A stretch of DNA of 39,967 nucleotides from an uncultured Flavobacteriales bacterium (GTDB lineage Bacteria > Bacteroidota > Bacteroidia > Palsa-965), in NCBI GenBank assembly GCA_903873905.1, contig CAIQQJ010000093.1, positions 1 to 39,967 of the forward strand. Reading direction: 5' to 3'. Below the pieces are notes generated by a model. That model ran no database searches and had not been told where the DNA came from. It worked only from the letters and a program-made list of their open reading frames with translations. Positions 26,246 through 33,362 of the stretch are shown in pieces. Each line of letters opens with the position of its first letter. The first letter of the stretch is position 1. The position numbers and the translations under genes were made by a program.

Positions 26246-26632
26246 CTATTTTGTTACAGCTACTTGGCCATTGTTATATTTCGAAGGACATTTCATTAAA
26301 ATATCTTTCGCTACAAAATCATCGCCTTTCATTGATCCTACAATTACAACTTGCTGTGAACGTTCGAAATCTTGGGGTTTACTTTTCAATAGCACAACAT
26401 GCTTTTCATTACCATTTCTGTCTTTCATGTAAAATGAAAATTTGTTAGGATCTACTGCAGGATTATATTCCATTGGTTTACTACGGTCCAAAGTTCCTGC
26501 TACGTGCACCTCTGCATTTCCATCTCCAGCTTGTTTGAAATCAGCATATGTGCTGGAATTTCCTAACAACGTAAACATGGCTCCAATTGCAATTGCAATT
26601 ACAATGATTCCAACTATATGTGTCTTTTTCAT
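26246..26632 (-). CDS. ccmE: Heme chaperone CcmE, Cys-type (CxxxY) variant
   Basis: A 128-residue membrane-anchored periplasmic protein. Residues 5-24 form the single anchor helix; about 38-112 form the OB-fold barrel (EVHVAGTLDRSK, FSFYMKDRNGNEK, VVIVGSMKGDDFVAKDILMK). The heme site reads KCPSKYNN: Cys115 stands where proteobacterial CcmE has the covalent heme-binding His, and Tyr119 keeps the axial-ligand position (CxxxY instead of HxxxY). I checked these codons by hand on the minus strand (TGT then TAT). The Cys form is known from archaea and some bacteria that lack CcmH. The gene is 11 bp after the ccmD-like gene and 51 bp before ccmF. Confidence 0.95.
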   Translation of the reverse strand: MKKTHIVGIIVIAIAIGAMFTLLGNSSTYADFKQAGDGNAEVHVAGTLDRSKPMEYNPAVDPNKFSFYMKDRNGNEKHVVLLKSKPQDFERSQQVVIVGSMKGDDFVAKDILMKCPSKYNNGQVAVTK

Positions 26633-26643
26633 TTGGCGGGTTT

Positions 26644-26883
26644 TTATTTATTGATTTGTTTTTCAAGTTTGGAAACTTTTCTTTCGAGTCTGAAAAGTGT
26701 TATGAATAATCCTAGAAGAATAATTCCAATGATTGCAACAACCACATTGAGTGAAGCGTGTCCATGCAATCCCTCGAATAATTTTTCATCCATGGAATTA
26801 TTGGGTTGTGCGTTTATGGTCAATGATTGGAATAATGCCAAAGCCAAAAATGCTACAATGCGTACTTGGAAAATATTTTTCAT
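26644..26883 (-). CDS. CcmD-like small membrane protein
   Basis: A 79-residue protein with an N-terminal hydrophobic signal-like segment (VRIVAFLALALFQSL), a short periplasmic stretch, and one transmembrane helix (LNVVVAIIGIILLGLFITLF) followed by the basic, heptad-like RLERKVSKLEKQINK. Small size, the helix-plus-charged-tail form and the position between ccmC and ccmE fit CcmD, which helps release holo-CcmE from CcmABC. Its ATG overlaps the ccmC stop by four bases (ATGA). Sequence identity to classical CcmD is low, so the name rests partly on context. Confidence 0.75.
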   Translation of the reverse strand: MKNIFQVRIVAFLALALFQSLTINAQPNNSMDEKLFEGLHGHASLNVVVAIIGIILLGLFITLFRLERKVSKLEKQINK

Positions 26884-27914
26884 GATTCAAGTGTGTGTTC
26901 GTGTAATTTGTGAATTCGTAGACGAAGTGAATAAATCCAAAAGCCAAGAAGAATCCATCCCAAAACTCCGCAATAAAAAACAGGTCGTATGGAATTATCA
27001 AGATCATATTTATTGAAGCCGGGATTTCCACCATTGCCAGGATGCAATGAATCTGTTCCTTGCAAACGAGGAAGAATTCCAATCAGTACAATCATCATTA
27101 CATAAGCGAAAATGCTGTAGATAGCGGAAACACGCGCTCGTTTTTGTTCATCGTCCATTGCATTTCGCAATACGGCATAAGCAAGGTAGGCCAACATGGT
27201 AATTGCCGTTCCATTCAACTTCACATCATCCACCCACCATGCACCCCATGTAACACGTGCCCACAAAGAACCAGTAATCAATCCAAGAACGCCGAAAACC
27301 AATCCGACATTTACGGCAGCATTGGCTTTTTGGTCGTATTTCAAATCAAATCCTCGTAGATATTTTAGATTATTCCACAGCGCCCAAGAGAGCAATGCAA
27401 TCATGGTAAACCACATGGGTACATGGAAAAACAAATTGCGTAGAGATTCATAAAGAATAAATTGAAATGGAATTGCCCAATGGTCTTGTTCTTCATTTTT
27501 TACAACAGGATGACAAACAGGAACTATTCCACCACGTGTGGTATCAATGGTTGAAATGGCATTATTCATTACCAATCTTCCATCTTTATCATTGTAAACT
27601 GTTAAACCAAAAACAGGATTCGTGAGAGGAGCAATAGGAGGGAAGTCAAGTTCAAGATGGGTGTTGTCAACTACACGAATTGCATTAGTGCAATTATTCT
27701 GATTATCATTTATTAACCAAGCAGAAAGGCTTGCATTCTGATCTTTGAAATGCGTATTGTAACCCGTAACTTTTACAGTAAAAGGGCCTGAATAAGTTGA
27801 TTGTACAGAAGATGTTGCCTTAATTAGTCCAGGCGCTAAAGGAACAAGTAGACCTGCAAAAAACGTAAAAAACAATAGGGCTACACAAAGAATTTTCCAC
27901 CAATTCCGCTTCAT
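26880..27914 (-). CDS. ccmC: Heme transport protein CcmC/CcsA family, with extra periplasmic domain
   Basis: A 344-residue inner-membrane protein that loads heme onto CcmE. The WWD-type segment reads WGAWWVDDVKLNG, compared with WGTWWVWDARLT in classical CcmC. It also has RVTWGAWW preceded by GLITGSLWA and the late helix ILLGFWIYSLRLRIHKLHEH. Proteobacterial CcmC is about 245 residues; here roughly 130 residues are inserted after the first helix (about 35-155, including VKVTGYNTHFKDQNASLSAW), predicted to be periplasmic. The gene is 14 bp after ccmB and overlaps the ccmD-like gene. Confidence 0.92.
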   Translation of the reverse strand: MKRNWWKILCVALLFFTFFAGLLVPLAPGLIKATSSVQSTYSGPFTVKVTGYNTHFKDQNASLSAWLINDNQNNCTNAIRVVDNTHLELDFPPIAPLTNPVFGLTVYNDKDGRLVMNNAISTIDTTRGGIVPVCHPVVKNEEQDHWAIPFQFILYESLRNLFFHVPMWFTMIALLSWALWNNLKYLRGFDLKYDQKANAAVNVGLVFGVLGLITGSLWARVTWGAWWVDDVKLNGTAITMLAYLAYAVLRNAMDDEQKRARVSAIYSIFAYVMMIVLIGILPRLQGTDSLHPGNGGNPGFNKYDLDNSIRPVFYCGVLGWILLGFWIYSLRLRIHKLHEHTLES

Positions 27915-27928
27915 CTAAATTTCTTTTT

Positions 27929-28591
27929 TTAATCACGCCAAAGGTAAGGAAATAACAAGTAAGCAAGTGCCGCAATTACCAGATTCAAAGTTACCAAAAC
28001 GCCAATGTAAGTTAAGGCCCCATTCCAAGCCAATCCATCAGCTGCGTATTTGGAAAGTTTTAATGTTGCAAGTAATAATGGAATAACAACTGGAAATCCA
28101 AGAATAGCCATAAGGGTAAAATTATTCCCAGCCTTCGAAGCAATTGCTGATATCATAGTAAAAGCCACTGCAAGTCCAGTACAGCCTAAGAATAATGCAA
28201 GAAAAAACAAGGGGGAATTCTGAATTGGGTAACCAACAAGAAATGAAAAGACAAGTAATCCTGCGAAACCGAGGAATACCATCAGAATAATACTGTAAAC
28301 CATTTTTGCCAGTAATACAGCGCGTGGATCAGCGAGTGTATATAAATAAAGCAATCGACCTCTACTTTCTTGAGCAAAACTCCTTGCAACACCTGTTACT
28401 GACGCAAAAAGAAGGATAATCCAGAATAGTGCATTCCAAACTGGAACCTCATTGATTACCCGAAAACTGAATTTGGCAACAAAAACTGTTGAGACTACAA
28501 AAAGGAGAACGCCATAAAATGCATATTTCTGCCTTTGTTCAAGTAGAATTTCACGTTTGATGAGAGAGCCCGTTTGTTTTAATAGCGACAT
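27929..28591 (-). CDS. ccmB: Heme exporter-like membrane subunit CcmB
   Basis: A 220-residue membrane protein with six predicted helices, the ABC-2-type membrane part of the CcmABCD complex. Family traits are KREILLEQRQKYAFYG, SFAQESRGRLLYLYTLADPRAVLLAK and GFPVVIPLLLATL. The frame is open to 28726, but a consensus -7 box sits at 28604-28597, so the ATG at 28591 is the right start. The ATP-binding partner CcmA is not in this window. It is the first gene of a unit that seems to run to maf (20428). Confidence 0.93.
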   Translation of the reverse strand: MSLLKQTGSLIKREILLEQRQKYAFYGVLLFVVSTVFVAKFSFRVINEVPVWNALFWIILLFASVTGVARSFAQESRGRLLYLYTLADPRAVLLAKMVYSIILMVFLGFAGLLVFSFLVGYPIQNSPLFFLALFLGCTGLAVAFTMISAIASKAGNNFTLMAILGFPVVIPLLLATLKLSKYAADGLAWNGALTYIGVLVTLNLVIAALAYLLFPYLWRD

Positions 28592-28596
28592 CGGTA

Positions 28597-28604
28597 CAAA
28601 GTTA
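28597..28604 (-). promoter_or_regulatory. -7 promoter box of the ccm operon
   Basis: TAACTTTG on the minus strand is an exact TAnnTTTG match. Only five bases (TACCG) separate it from the ccmB ATG, so the message is probably leaderless. No clear TTTG at -33 is seen. Confidence 0.6.
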
Positions 28605-28708
28605 GGTGTTTGTTGTTCATAGAAAATTTCAAAAACACAAAAACTGGTTTTGACAAAAATACGATGGGGAATTGCTCCAAATTTGTAATAAAAAAGTGTC
28701 TTTAATTG

Positions 28709-28741
28709 AAAAAAAAACGCCTCCAAAAATTATGGAGGCGT
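28709..28741 (-). terminator. Rho-independent terminator of the cytochrome c gene
   Basis: ACGCCTCC and GGAGGCGT form a perfect 8-bp stem with a nine-base loop (28741-28717 on the minus strand), followed by a T-run in the minus-strand reading. It begins about 30 bp after the cytochrome stop and separates that gene from the ccm operon. Confidence 0.88.
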
Positions 28742-28771
28742 AAAATCAAAAAATCAAATCAAAAAAACACT

Positions 28772-29656
28772 TTAGAAACCAGGGTATGCTAATGCATTTT
28801 GTCCCGCTTTCAACAAATCTTTCACCATACTTTCAGTCATATTTGGGAAAGTATGCATCAATGATGCTGGGGTTCCACATCGCACTTTATGTTGAAATTC
28901 ATCAGGACTGTTTCTCATAAAATCGCCAACGTAGGCAGAACTGTCATCAACCGCAATGAAAGTCCCGTTTGTTCCGTGACAAGTAACACAGTTAGCCGCA
29001 TAAACAGCATCTCCATTAGCAGCATTACCATCCAAACCGACATTTGTAATTACGGCTGTTCCTGTTGGGTAAAAACCTGAAGTGGTGAGGTCATAAAGTC
29101 TGAAAGTGTTCAAGGCTTTTGTTTTGAGGAATTTTGTGATCTTCCAAAGTTCATTGTCAGTTAGCAATAAGCTAAAATCTGGCATTGAAGCATTGTAGGA
29201 TCTGTTGTTTGCATTTGACATTCTGTTTCTTCCTCCAGTATGTTTTACTGCATTAAAAACTTCGCGCAAATTATGTGTTTGTGCAAAAACATATAAGTCG
29301 TTTGGTGCTACAGCAGGTCGAATAGAATCAGGAACTGCATTGATGAGAACTCCTGCACTTCCTCGTAAATCAAATCCATGGCAAGAGCCACAAGTGAAGA
29401 AATCTTCATGGTTCAATAGAGCTGTGTCTGTTACTGCTAACTCCTCAATAAAATTATCATACAAACGTCCTCCGATTAATCCATCTGCAGCATCAAAAGC
29501 AGACTGATCCGCTGCACTCACAACATTTCCATCAAGACCATTTGTACCGGCAGGCCCAGCAGGTCCTTCTTTTTTGCAACTTGAAGTAAATACAATTGCG
29601 GAATAGAAAACTGCCGTAAAAATAACGGCAGAGATCTTTATTGAGCTAGTTTTCAT
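28772..29656 (-). CDS. Diheme c-type cytochrome lipoprotein
   Basis: A 294-residue exported protein. A lipoprotein signal peptide ends at Cys27 (VFTSSCKKE). A short collagen-like stretch follows (GPAGPAGTNGLDGN). Two heme-attachment motifs are visible: CGSCH (Cys89, Cys92, His93) and CVTCH (Cys223, Cys226, His227), each within a small cytochrome domain; Met158 (NASMPDFS) is a probable axial ligand of the first. I chose the ATG at 29656 because it starts the lipoprotein signal. It has its own promoter and terminator and lies directly upstream of the ccm genes that would mature it. The electron partner is unknown. Confidence 0.9.
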   Translation of the reverse strand: MKTSSIKISAVIFTAVFYSAIVFTSSCKKEGPAGPAGTNGLDGNVVSAADQSAFDAADGLIGGRLYDNFIEELAVTDTALLNHEDFFTCGSCHGFDLRGSAGVLINAVPDSIRPAVAPNDLYVFAQTHNLREVFNAVKHTGGRNRMSNANNRSYNASMPDFSLLLTDNELWKITKFLKTKALNTFRLYDLTTSGFYPTGTAVITNVGLDGNAANGDAVYAANCVTCHGTNGTFIAVDDSSAYVGDFMRNSPDEFQHKVRCGTPASLMHTFPNMTESMVKDLLKAGQNALAYPGF

Positions 29657-29682
29657 TTGAATTGGGTTAAAGTGTAGGGCTA

Positions 29683-29710
29683 TACAAATGTATTTATGTG
29701 TGTAAATACA
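29683..29710 (-). promoter_or_regulatory. Promoter with overlapping palindromic operator, cytochrome c gene
   Basis: On the minus strand TACATTTG (29692-29685) is an exact -7 box, about 22-30 bp before the ATG. Two dyads overlap it: TACA-AA-TGTA (29683-29692), matching the TACAnnTGTA core recognised by BlaI/MecI/CopY-type repressors, and TGTATTTA-TGTGTG-TAAATACA (29689-29710) with perfect 8-bp arms and the 22-bp length common for CRP/FNR-type sites. Which protein binds is inference. Confidence 0.5.
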
Positions 29711-29939
29711 CGAACTGACGCTGATCATGTATTTGAAGATTTAACACGCCTTTTTTTTGCAGGAAACTTGACTAAAAAAATCTTTTCATTTGCATACTTA
29801 GTAAAATAACCGCAAGCAATAAAATCTCGATTGAAATATTGCATGTGACTGATATAATGGTATTTATAACCAGATAAAAAGACAATCAAAGGATTAATTT
29901 GTAAGGATTTGTGGCATACTTACATGGATTCAATTTCAT

Positions 29940-29947
29940 TAACTTTG
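29940..29947 (+). promoter_or_regulatory. -7 promoter box of the peroxidase gene
   Basis: TAACTTTG is an exact TAnnTTTG match 17 bp before the ATG. The upstream TTTG at 29908 is too far away (28 bp) to be a normal -33 element. Confidence 0.5.
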
Positions 29948-29964
29948 TGTAAAATTTTACCGCC

Positions 29965-30525
29965 ATGAAAAAAATATTAATTCCAGGAGTCCTTATGATC
30001 TCCATTATCGTCATGTCATTTCAAACTGACACGCCACCCAAAAATCTTTTTGATTTCAAAGCGAAAACACTCGATGGTGTAGACTTTGATTTCTCAACAT
30101 TAAAAGGGAAAAAAGTATTGATTGTAAATACCGCTTCAGAATGTGGTTTTACTCCTCAATACAAAGATCTTGAAGCTTTGTATGAAAAGTATGGAAAGGA
30201 TGGGAAATTTACCATTTTAGGATTTCCTTGTAACCAATTCGGTGGACAGGAACCTGGCAGTTCAACTGAAATCAAAACGTTCTGTACAAAAAATTATGGC
30301 GTAACTTTTCAAATGATGGCAAAGATCGATGTGAAAGGTGATGCGCAAGATCCTATTTACAAATGGCTTTGCAATAAATCTGAAAATGGTGTGGAAAGTT
30401 CAGATGTGAAATGGAATTTTCAGAAATACATGATTGATGAAAATGGTCATTATGTAGGGCATGTGCTTTCAATAGAAAAACCTTTTTGCGATAAAATTGT
30501 AAACTGGATTGAAGGGAAAAAATAA
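29965..30525 (+). CDS. Glutathione peroxidase-family thiol peroxidase
   Basis: A 186-residue protein with an N-terminal hydrophobic leader (KKILIPGVLMISIIVMSFQ), so probably periplasmic. The GPx fold follows: FDFKAKTLDGVDFDFSTLKGK, then NTASECGFTPQY with the peroxidatic Cys60 (a TGT codon, not selenocysteine), LGFPCNQFGGQEPG with the resolving-type Cys and catalytic Gln, and KWNFQKYMID with the catalytic Trp. Enzymes of this Cys class usually use thioredoxin rather than glutathione. The bacillithiol gene bshB1 follows 63 bp downstream on the same strand. Confidence 0.93.
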   Translation: MKKILIPGVLMISIIVMSFQTDTPPKNLFDFKAKTLDGVDFDFSTLKGKKVLIVNTASECGFTPQYKDLEALYEKYGKDGKFTILGFPCNQFGGQEPGSSTEIKTFCTKNYGVTFQMMAKIDVKGDAQDPIYKWLCNKSENGVESSDVKWNFQKYMIDENGHYVGHVLSIEKPFCDKIVNWIEGKK

Positions 30526-30588
30526 ATTGATAACCGATTTTGTATTTGCAATTTTATTTATGGCTGAATTTAAAATAGAAAAACTTTT

Positions 30589-31302
30589 ATGGTAGATATT
30601 TTAGCATTTGGCATTCATCCTGATGACATTGAATTGAGTTGTTCGGGAACTTTATTGAAACATATTGCTGCAGGTTATTCTGTAGGGATCATTGATTTGA
30701 CTAAAGGAGAATTAGGGACAAGAGGAACAGCGGAATTACGCTTGCAAGAGGCAACTGCTGCTGCAAAAATACTGGGTGTGCAATTCCGTGAAAATTTGGG
30801 ATTTCAGGATGGGTTTTTCAGAAATGACAAGGAAAACCAATATAAAATCATAGAGAAAATCCGTCAATATCGACCGAAGATTGTTCTTTGTAATGCAATT
30901 TCCGATCGTCATCCTGATCATGGAAGAGCCGCTCAATTGGTTTCTGAAGCTTGTTTCTATGCTGGATTGAGTAAAATTGAAACTGCTTACAACAAGGAAA
31001 TTCAAGATGCATATCGTCCGAAAGCCGTTTACCATTATATCCAAGACCGACAATTGAAACCGGATTTTGTTGTTGATATTTCAGCATTCATGGATAAGAA
31101 AATTGAAGCCATCATGGCATTCAGTTCTCAGTTTTTCAATCTAAATTCCACTGAACCTGTGACACCCATTTCCTCTCCTGAATTCATTGAAACAGTGAAA
31201 GGAAAAAACAGGACTTTTGGAAGAGAAATTCTAGTTGAATTCGCAGAAGGATTTACGGTGGAAAGGAATATTGGGGTGGAAGATTTGCTTTCGCTGAAAT
31301 AA
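30589..31302 (+). CDS. bshB1: Bacillithiol biosynthesis deacetylase BshB1
   Basis: A 237-residue zinc-dependent deacetylase of the LmbE/PIG-L family that converts GlcNAc-malate to GlcN-malate in bacillithiol synthesis. The metal site is FGIHPDDIELSCSGT (His10, Asp12, Asp13) plus the later SDRHPDHGRA. GELGTRGTAELRLQEA and GFQDGFF are typical of the BshB1 subgroup. BshA and BshC are not in the window. It ends convergent with the DUF5808 gene, 23 bp apart. Confidence 0.92.
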   Translation: MVDILAFGIHPDDIELSCSGTLLKHIAAGYSVGIIDLTKGELGTRGTAELRLQEATAAAKILGVQFRENLGFQDGFFRNDKENQYKIIEKIRQYRPKIVLCNAISDRHPDHGRAAQLVSEACFYAGLSKIETAYNKEIQDAYRPKAVYHYIQDRQLKPDFVVDISAFMDKKIEAIMAFSSQFFNLNSTEPVTPISSPEFIETVKGKNRTFGREILVEFAEGFTVERNIGVEDLLSLK

Positions 31303-31325
31303 ATATTTACTGATTTGCTTTTCAA

Positions 31326-31550
31326 TTACCGATTGAATAAATAGGTAGTGATAATTGCAATGATTATTACCAAAGCAAAAGCCAGAACTGAAAACGGGTT
31401 TGCGAAATTTACGGTCCAACCCATGCCATATTTTTTCGGCGGAAAAATTCTTTTGTCGTTTGGATTGTAATAAATAAAACCAGCCTTCCAATTCGCACTA
31501 TCATTTAGCCACTTTTCCTTCGTGGCATCATCTGGTTTTTCTTTCATCAC
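31326..31550 (-). CDS. DUF5808 small membrane protein
   Basis: A 74-residue protein. The central part WKAGFIYYNPNDKRIFPPKKYGMGWTVNFA matches the DUF5808 pattern (positions about 21-50: W..G..YYN..D.R.F.PK..G.GW..N), followed by one transmembrane helix (SVLAFALVIIIAIITTYLF). Two ATG codons in a row open the frame. It is the last gene of the unit that begins with the phosphosulfolactate synthase-like gene. Its function is unknown. Confidence 0.8.
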   Translation of the reverse strand: MMKEKPDDATKEKWLNDSANWKAGFIYYNPNDKRIFPPKKYGMGWTVNFANPFSVLAFALVIIIAIITTYLFNR

Positions 31551-31580
31551 AATTAAAAATCAAGAATTAAAAATTCAAAA

Positions 31581-32336
31581 TTATTTTCGCCAAATCTCCC
31601 AAGCCTTTTCCGCTTGCATCTTCAACATATCCAATCCATTCATGATTTGCGCGCCTTGCATTTTTCCTCTTTTCAGAAATTCCGTTTCTGCAGGATTGTA
31701 AATCAAATCGTAAAGAAAATGTTCTTTTGAAATTGATTCATAAGGAATGTTTGGAAATTCATTGACATTCGGAAAGGTACCAAGTGGAGAACAGTTCACA
31801 ATCAATTTGCAGGAATCAATTACGTAGGAATTTAATTCTTCATAAGTAAGAATCGTTTTTCCCACAATGTTTTTCTTTTCACGCGAAACGAAAATGCATT
31901 CCACGCCAATTTGTTTCAATACATATTCAACTGCTTTTGACGCACCTCCCGTTCCGAGAATTAGCGCGCGCTCGTGTGCAGATGTGAGAAATGGTTTCAA
32001 TGATTTTCTAAAACCATGCGCATCCGTATTGTATCCAATGGTCTTGAAAGTTGAATTTTGAAAGTTGAATTTTATTGTATTTACCGCACCAATAACTTTT
32101 GCTGATTCATCCAATTCATCAAGAAATGAAATTACTTTTTCCTTGTAGGGAATTGTTACACTCAGTCCAACAAGATTTGGATTTTCAGAAACAAGCTGTG
32201 GTAATTTCTCAATGGAATCAATTGGAAATAATTTGTATTGAGCATCAGAAATATTTTCACGAAGGAATTTTTCAGTGAAATACTTTTCCGAAAAGGAGTG
32301 GGAGAGGGGATAACCGATGAGTCCGAAGAGTCGCAC
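31581..32336 (-). CDS. aroE: Shikimate dehydrogenase
   Basis: A 251-residue cytoplasmic enzyme that reduces 3-dehydroshikimate to shikimate with NADPH. The substrate-binding residues are Ser12 and Ser14 (GYPLSHSFSEKYF), catalytic Lys65 (TIPYKEKV), Asn86 and Asp105 (YNTDAHGF). The NADP loop is ILGTGGASKAVEY, and the end has NGLDMLKMQAEKAWEIW. It begins three bases after the DedA stop, so it is cotranscribed with it. Confidence 0.95.
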   Translation of the reverse strand: MRLFGLIGYPLSHSFSEKYFTEKFLRENISDAQYKLFPIDSIEKLPQLVSENPNLVGLSVTIPYKEKVISFLDELDESAKVIGAVNTIKFNFQNSTFKTIGYNTDAHGFRKSLKPFLTSAHERALILGTGGASKAVEYVLKQIGVECIFVSREKKNIVGKTILTYEELNSYVIDSCKLIVNCSPLGTFPNVNEFPNIPYESISKEHFLYDLIYNPAETEFLKRGKMQGAQIMNGLDMLKMQAEKAWEIWRK

Positions 32337-32339
32337 GGT

Positions 32340-33014
32340 TTAGGATTTTTTCTTGCTGAATTTGTGATTCAGAAATGCTATTACCATTGGTAGAACTGAA
32401 ATCAATATGATCGCAACAACAACAATTTCAAAATGCTTTTTTACCCATTCATTCGTTCCAAGAAAATAGCCAGACAATGACATGGTGCTGATCCAAAGAA
32501 TTCCGCCCACAACATCAAAAGGAAGGAATTTTGATTTGTAATTCATCTTACCAACTCCAGCAACAAAAGGTGTGAACGTTCTTATAATCGGAACAAATCT
32601 CGCCATGATAATTGCTTTGGTTCCATACTTTTCAAAAAACGAGTGCGTTTTTTCGATGTAGGCTTGTTTCACCAAATTCTTCTTTCCGATTTTCAAATTG
32701 ACTGCACGCGTTCCCAAAAATCTTCCAATTGCATAATTGGAATTGTCACCAAGAATTGCGGCAGCAGACAACAACACTATCAAAACCAAAATATTCATTG
32801 GAGCATTTGGTTCGCCAGCGCTACGGGCACAAATTGCACCTGCAGCAAATAACAAAGAATCGCCGGGAAGAAATGGCATGATTACAATCCCTGTTTCAAC
32901 AAAAATAATTGCGAACAAAATTCCATAGATCAAGTTTCCATATTCAGCCACAAGGCTATCAAGATGATCATTGATGTGGAGAATGAAATCGAGAAGGGAA
33001 TGAAGAAAACTCAT
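32340..33014 (-). CDS. DedA-family membrane protein
   Basis: A 224-residue integral membrane protein of the DedA (SNARE-associated/VTT) family, whose members act in phospholipid or undecaprenyl-phosphate flipping and membrane homeostasis. The signatures are ETGIVIMPFLPGDSLLFAAGA, ILGDNSNYAIGRFLG and MARFVPIIRTFTPFVAGVG. It starts five bases after the rhodanese stop and stops three bases before aroE. Confidence 0.92.
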   Translation of the reverse strand: MSFLHSLLDFILHINDHLDSLVAEYGNLIYGILFAIIFVETGIVIMPFLPGDSLLFAAGAICARSAGEPNAPMNILVLIVLLSAAAILGDNSNYAIGRFLGTRAVNLKIGKKNLVKQAYIEKTHSFFEKYGTKAIIMARFVPIIRTFTPFVAGVGKMNYKSKFLPFDVVGGILWISTMSLSGYFLGTNEWVKKHFEIVVVAIILISVLPMVIAFLNHKFSKKKS

Positions 33015-33019
33015 TTGAA

Positions 33020-33337
33020 TTAATAGGTTGCTAAAGTCGGATCAATTTCTCTTGTCCAAGCAAGAATGCCACCTTTAAGATTGAAAAGATTAGTGAAACC
33101 ATATTGTTTTTCAAGAGCGAGAATAACGGTTGCAGAACGGGCACCACTTCTACAATGAATTATTACAGGTTTGTCTTTTGAGATTTTTTCAGGTTTACTG
33201 ACAATGTCACCCATCGGAATTAGTTCTCCATTGATGGCAGCAATTTCTGCTTCATGTGGTTCTCTAACATCAATCAATTGAAAAACTTCATGACTATCGA
33301 GCATGTGTTTTAATTCCTGAACAGTAACTTCTTTCAT
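33020..33337 (-). CDS. Single-domain rhodanese-like protein
   Basis: A 105-residue cytoplasmic protein. It shows LIDVREPHEAEIAAI, the active-site loop IIHCRSGARSA with Cys62, and the closing FNLKGGILAWTREID, all typical of single-domain rhodaneses that carry persulfide sulfur. It sits 25 bp after the phosphosulfolactate synthase-like gene; a link to sulfur supply for that pathway is possible but only contextual. Confidence 0.93.
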   Translation of the reverse strand: MKEVTVQELKHMLDSHEVFQLIDVREPHEAEIAAINGELIPMGDIVSKPEKISKDKPVIIHCRSGARSATVILALEKQYGFTNLFNLKGGILAWTREIDPTLATY

Positions 33338-33362
33338 TGGCGGCGGTATGTTGAATAAAATA

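Larger units (their letters stand above)
29657..29964. other. Intergenic region between divergent cytochrome c and peroxidase genes
   Basis: These 308 bp contain no plausible gene. The cytochrome side holds a consensus -7 box overlapped by two palindromes (29683-29710). The peroxidase side holds a consensus -7 box at 29940. The middle (about 29715-29900) is AT-rich with one T-run (29751-29758) but no hairpin I can support. Confidence 0.7.

Noticed and set aside
29965-30525. Selenoprotein glutathione peroxidase
   Set aside because: The active-site codon at 30142 is TGT (Cys), with no in-frame TGA and no need for a SECIS element.
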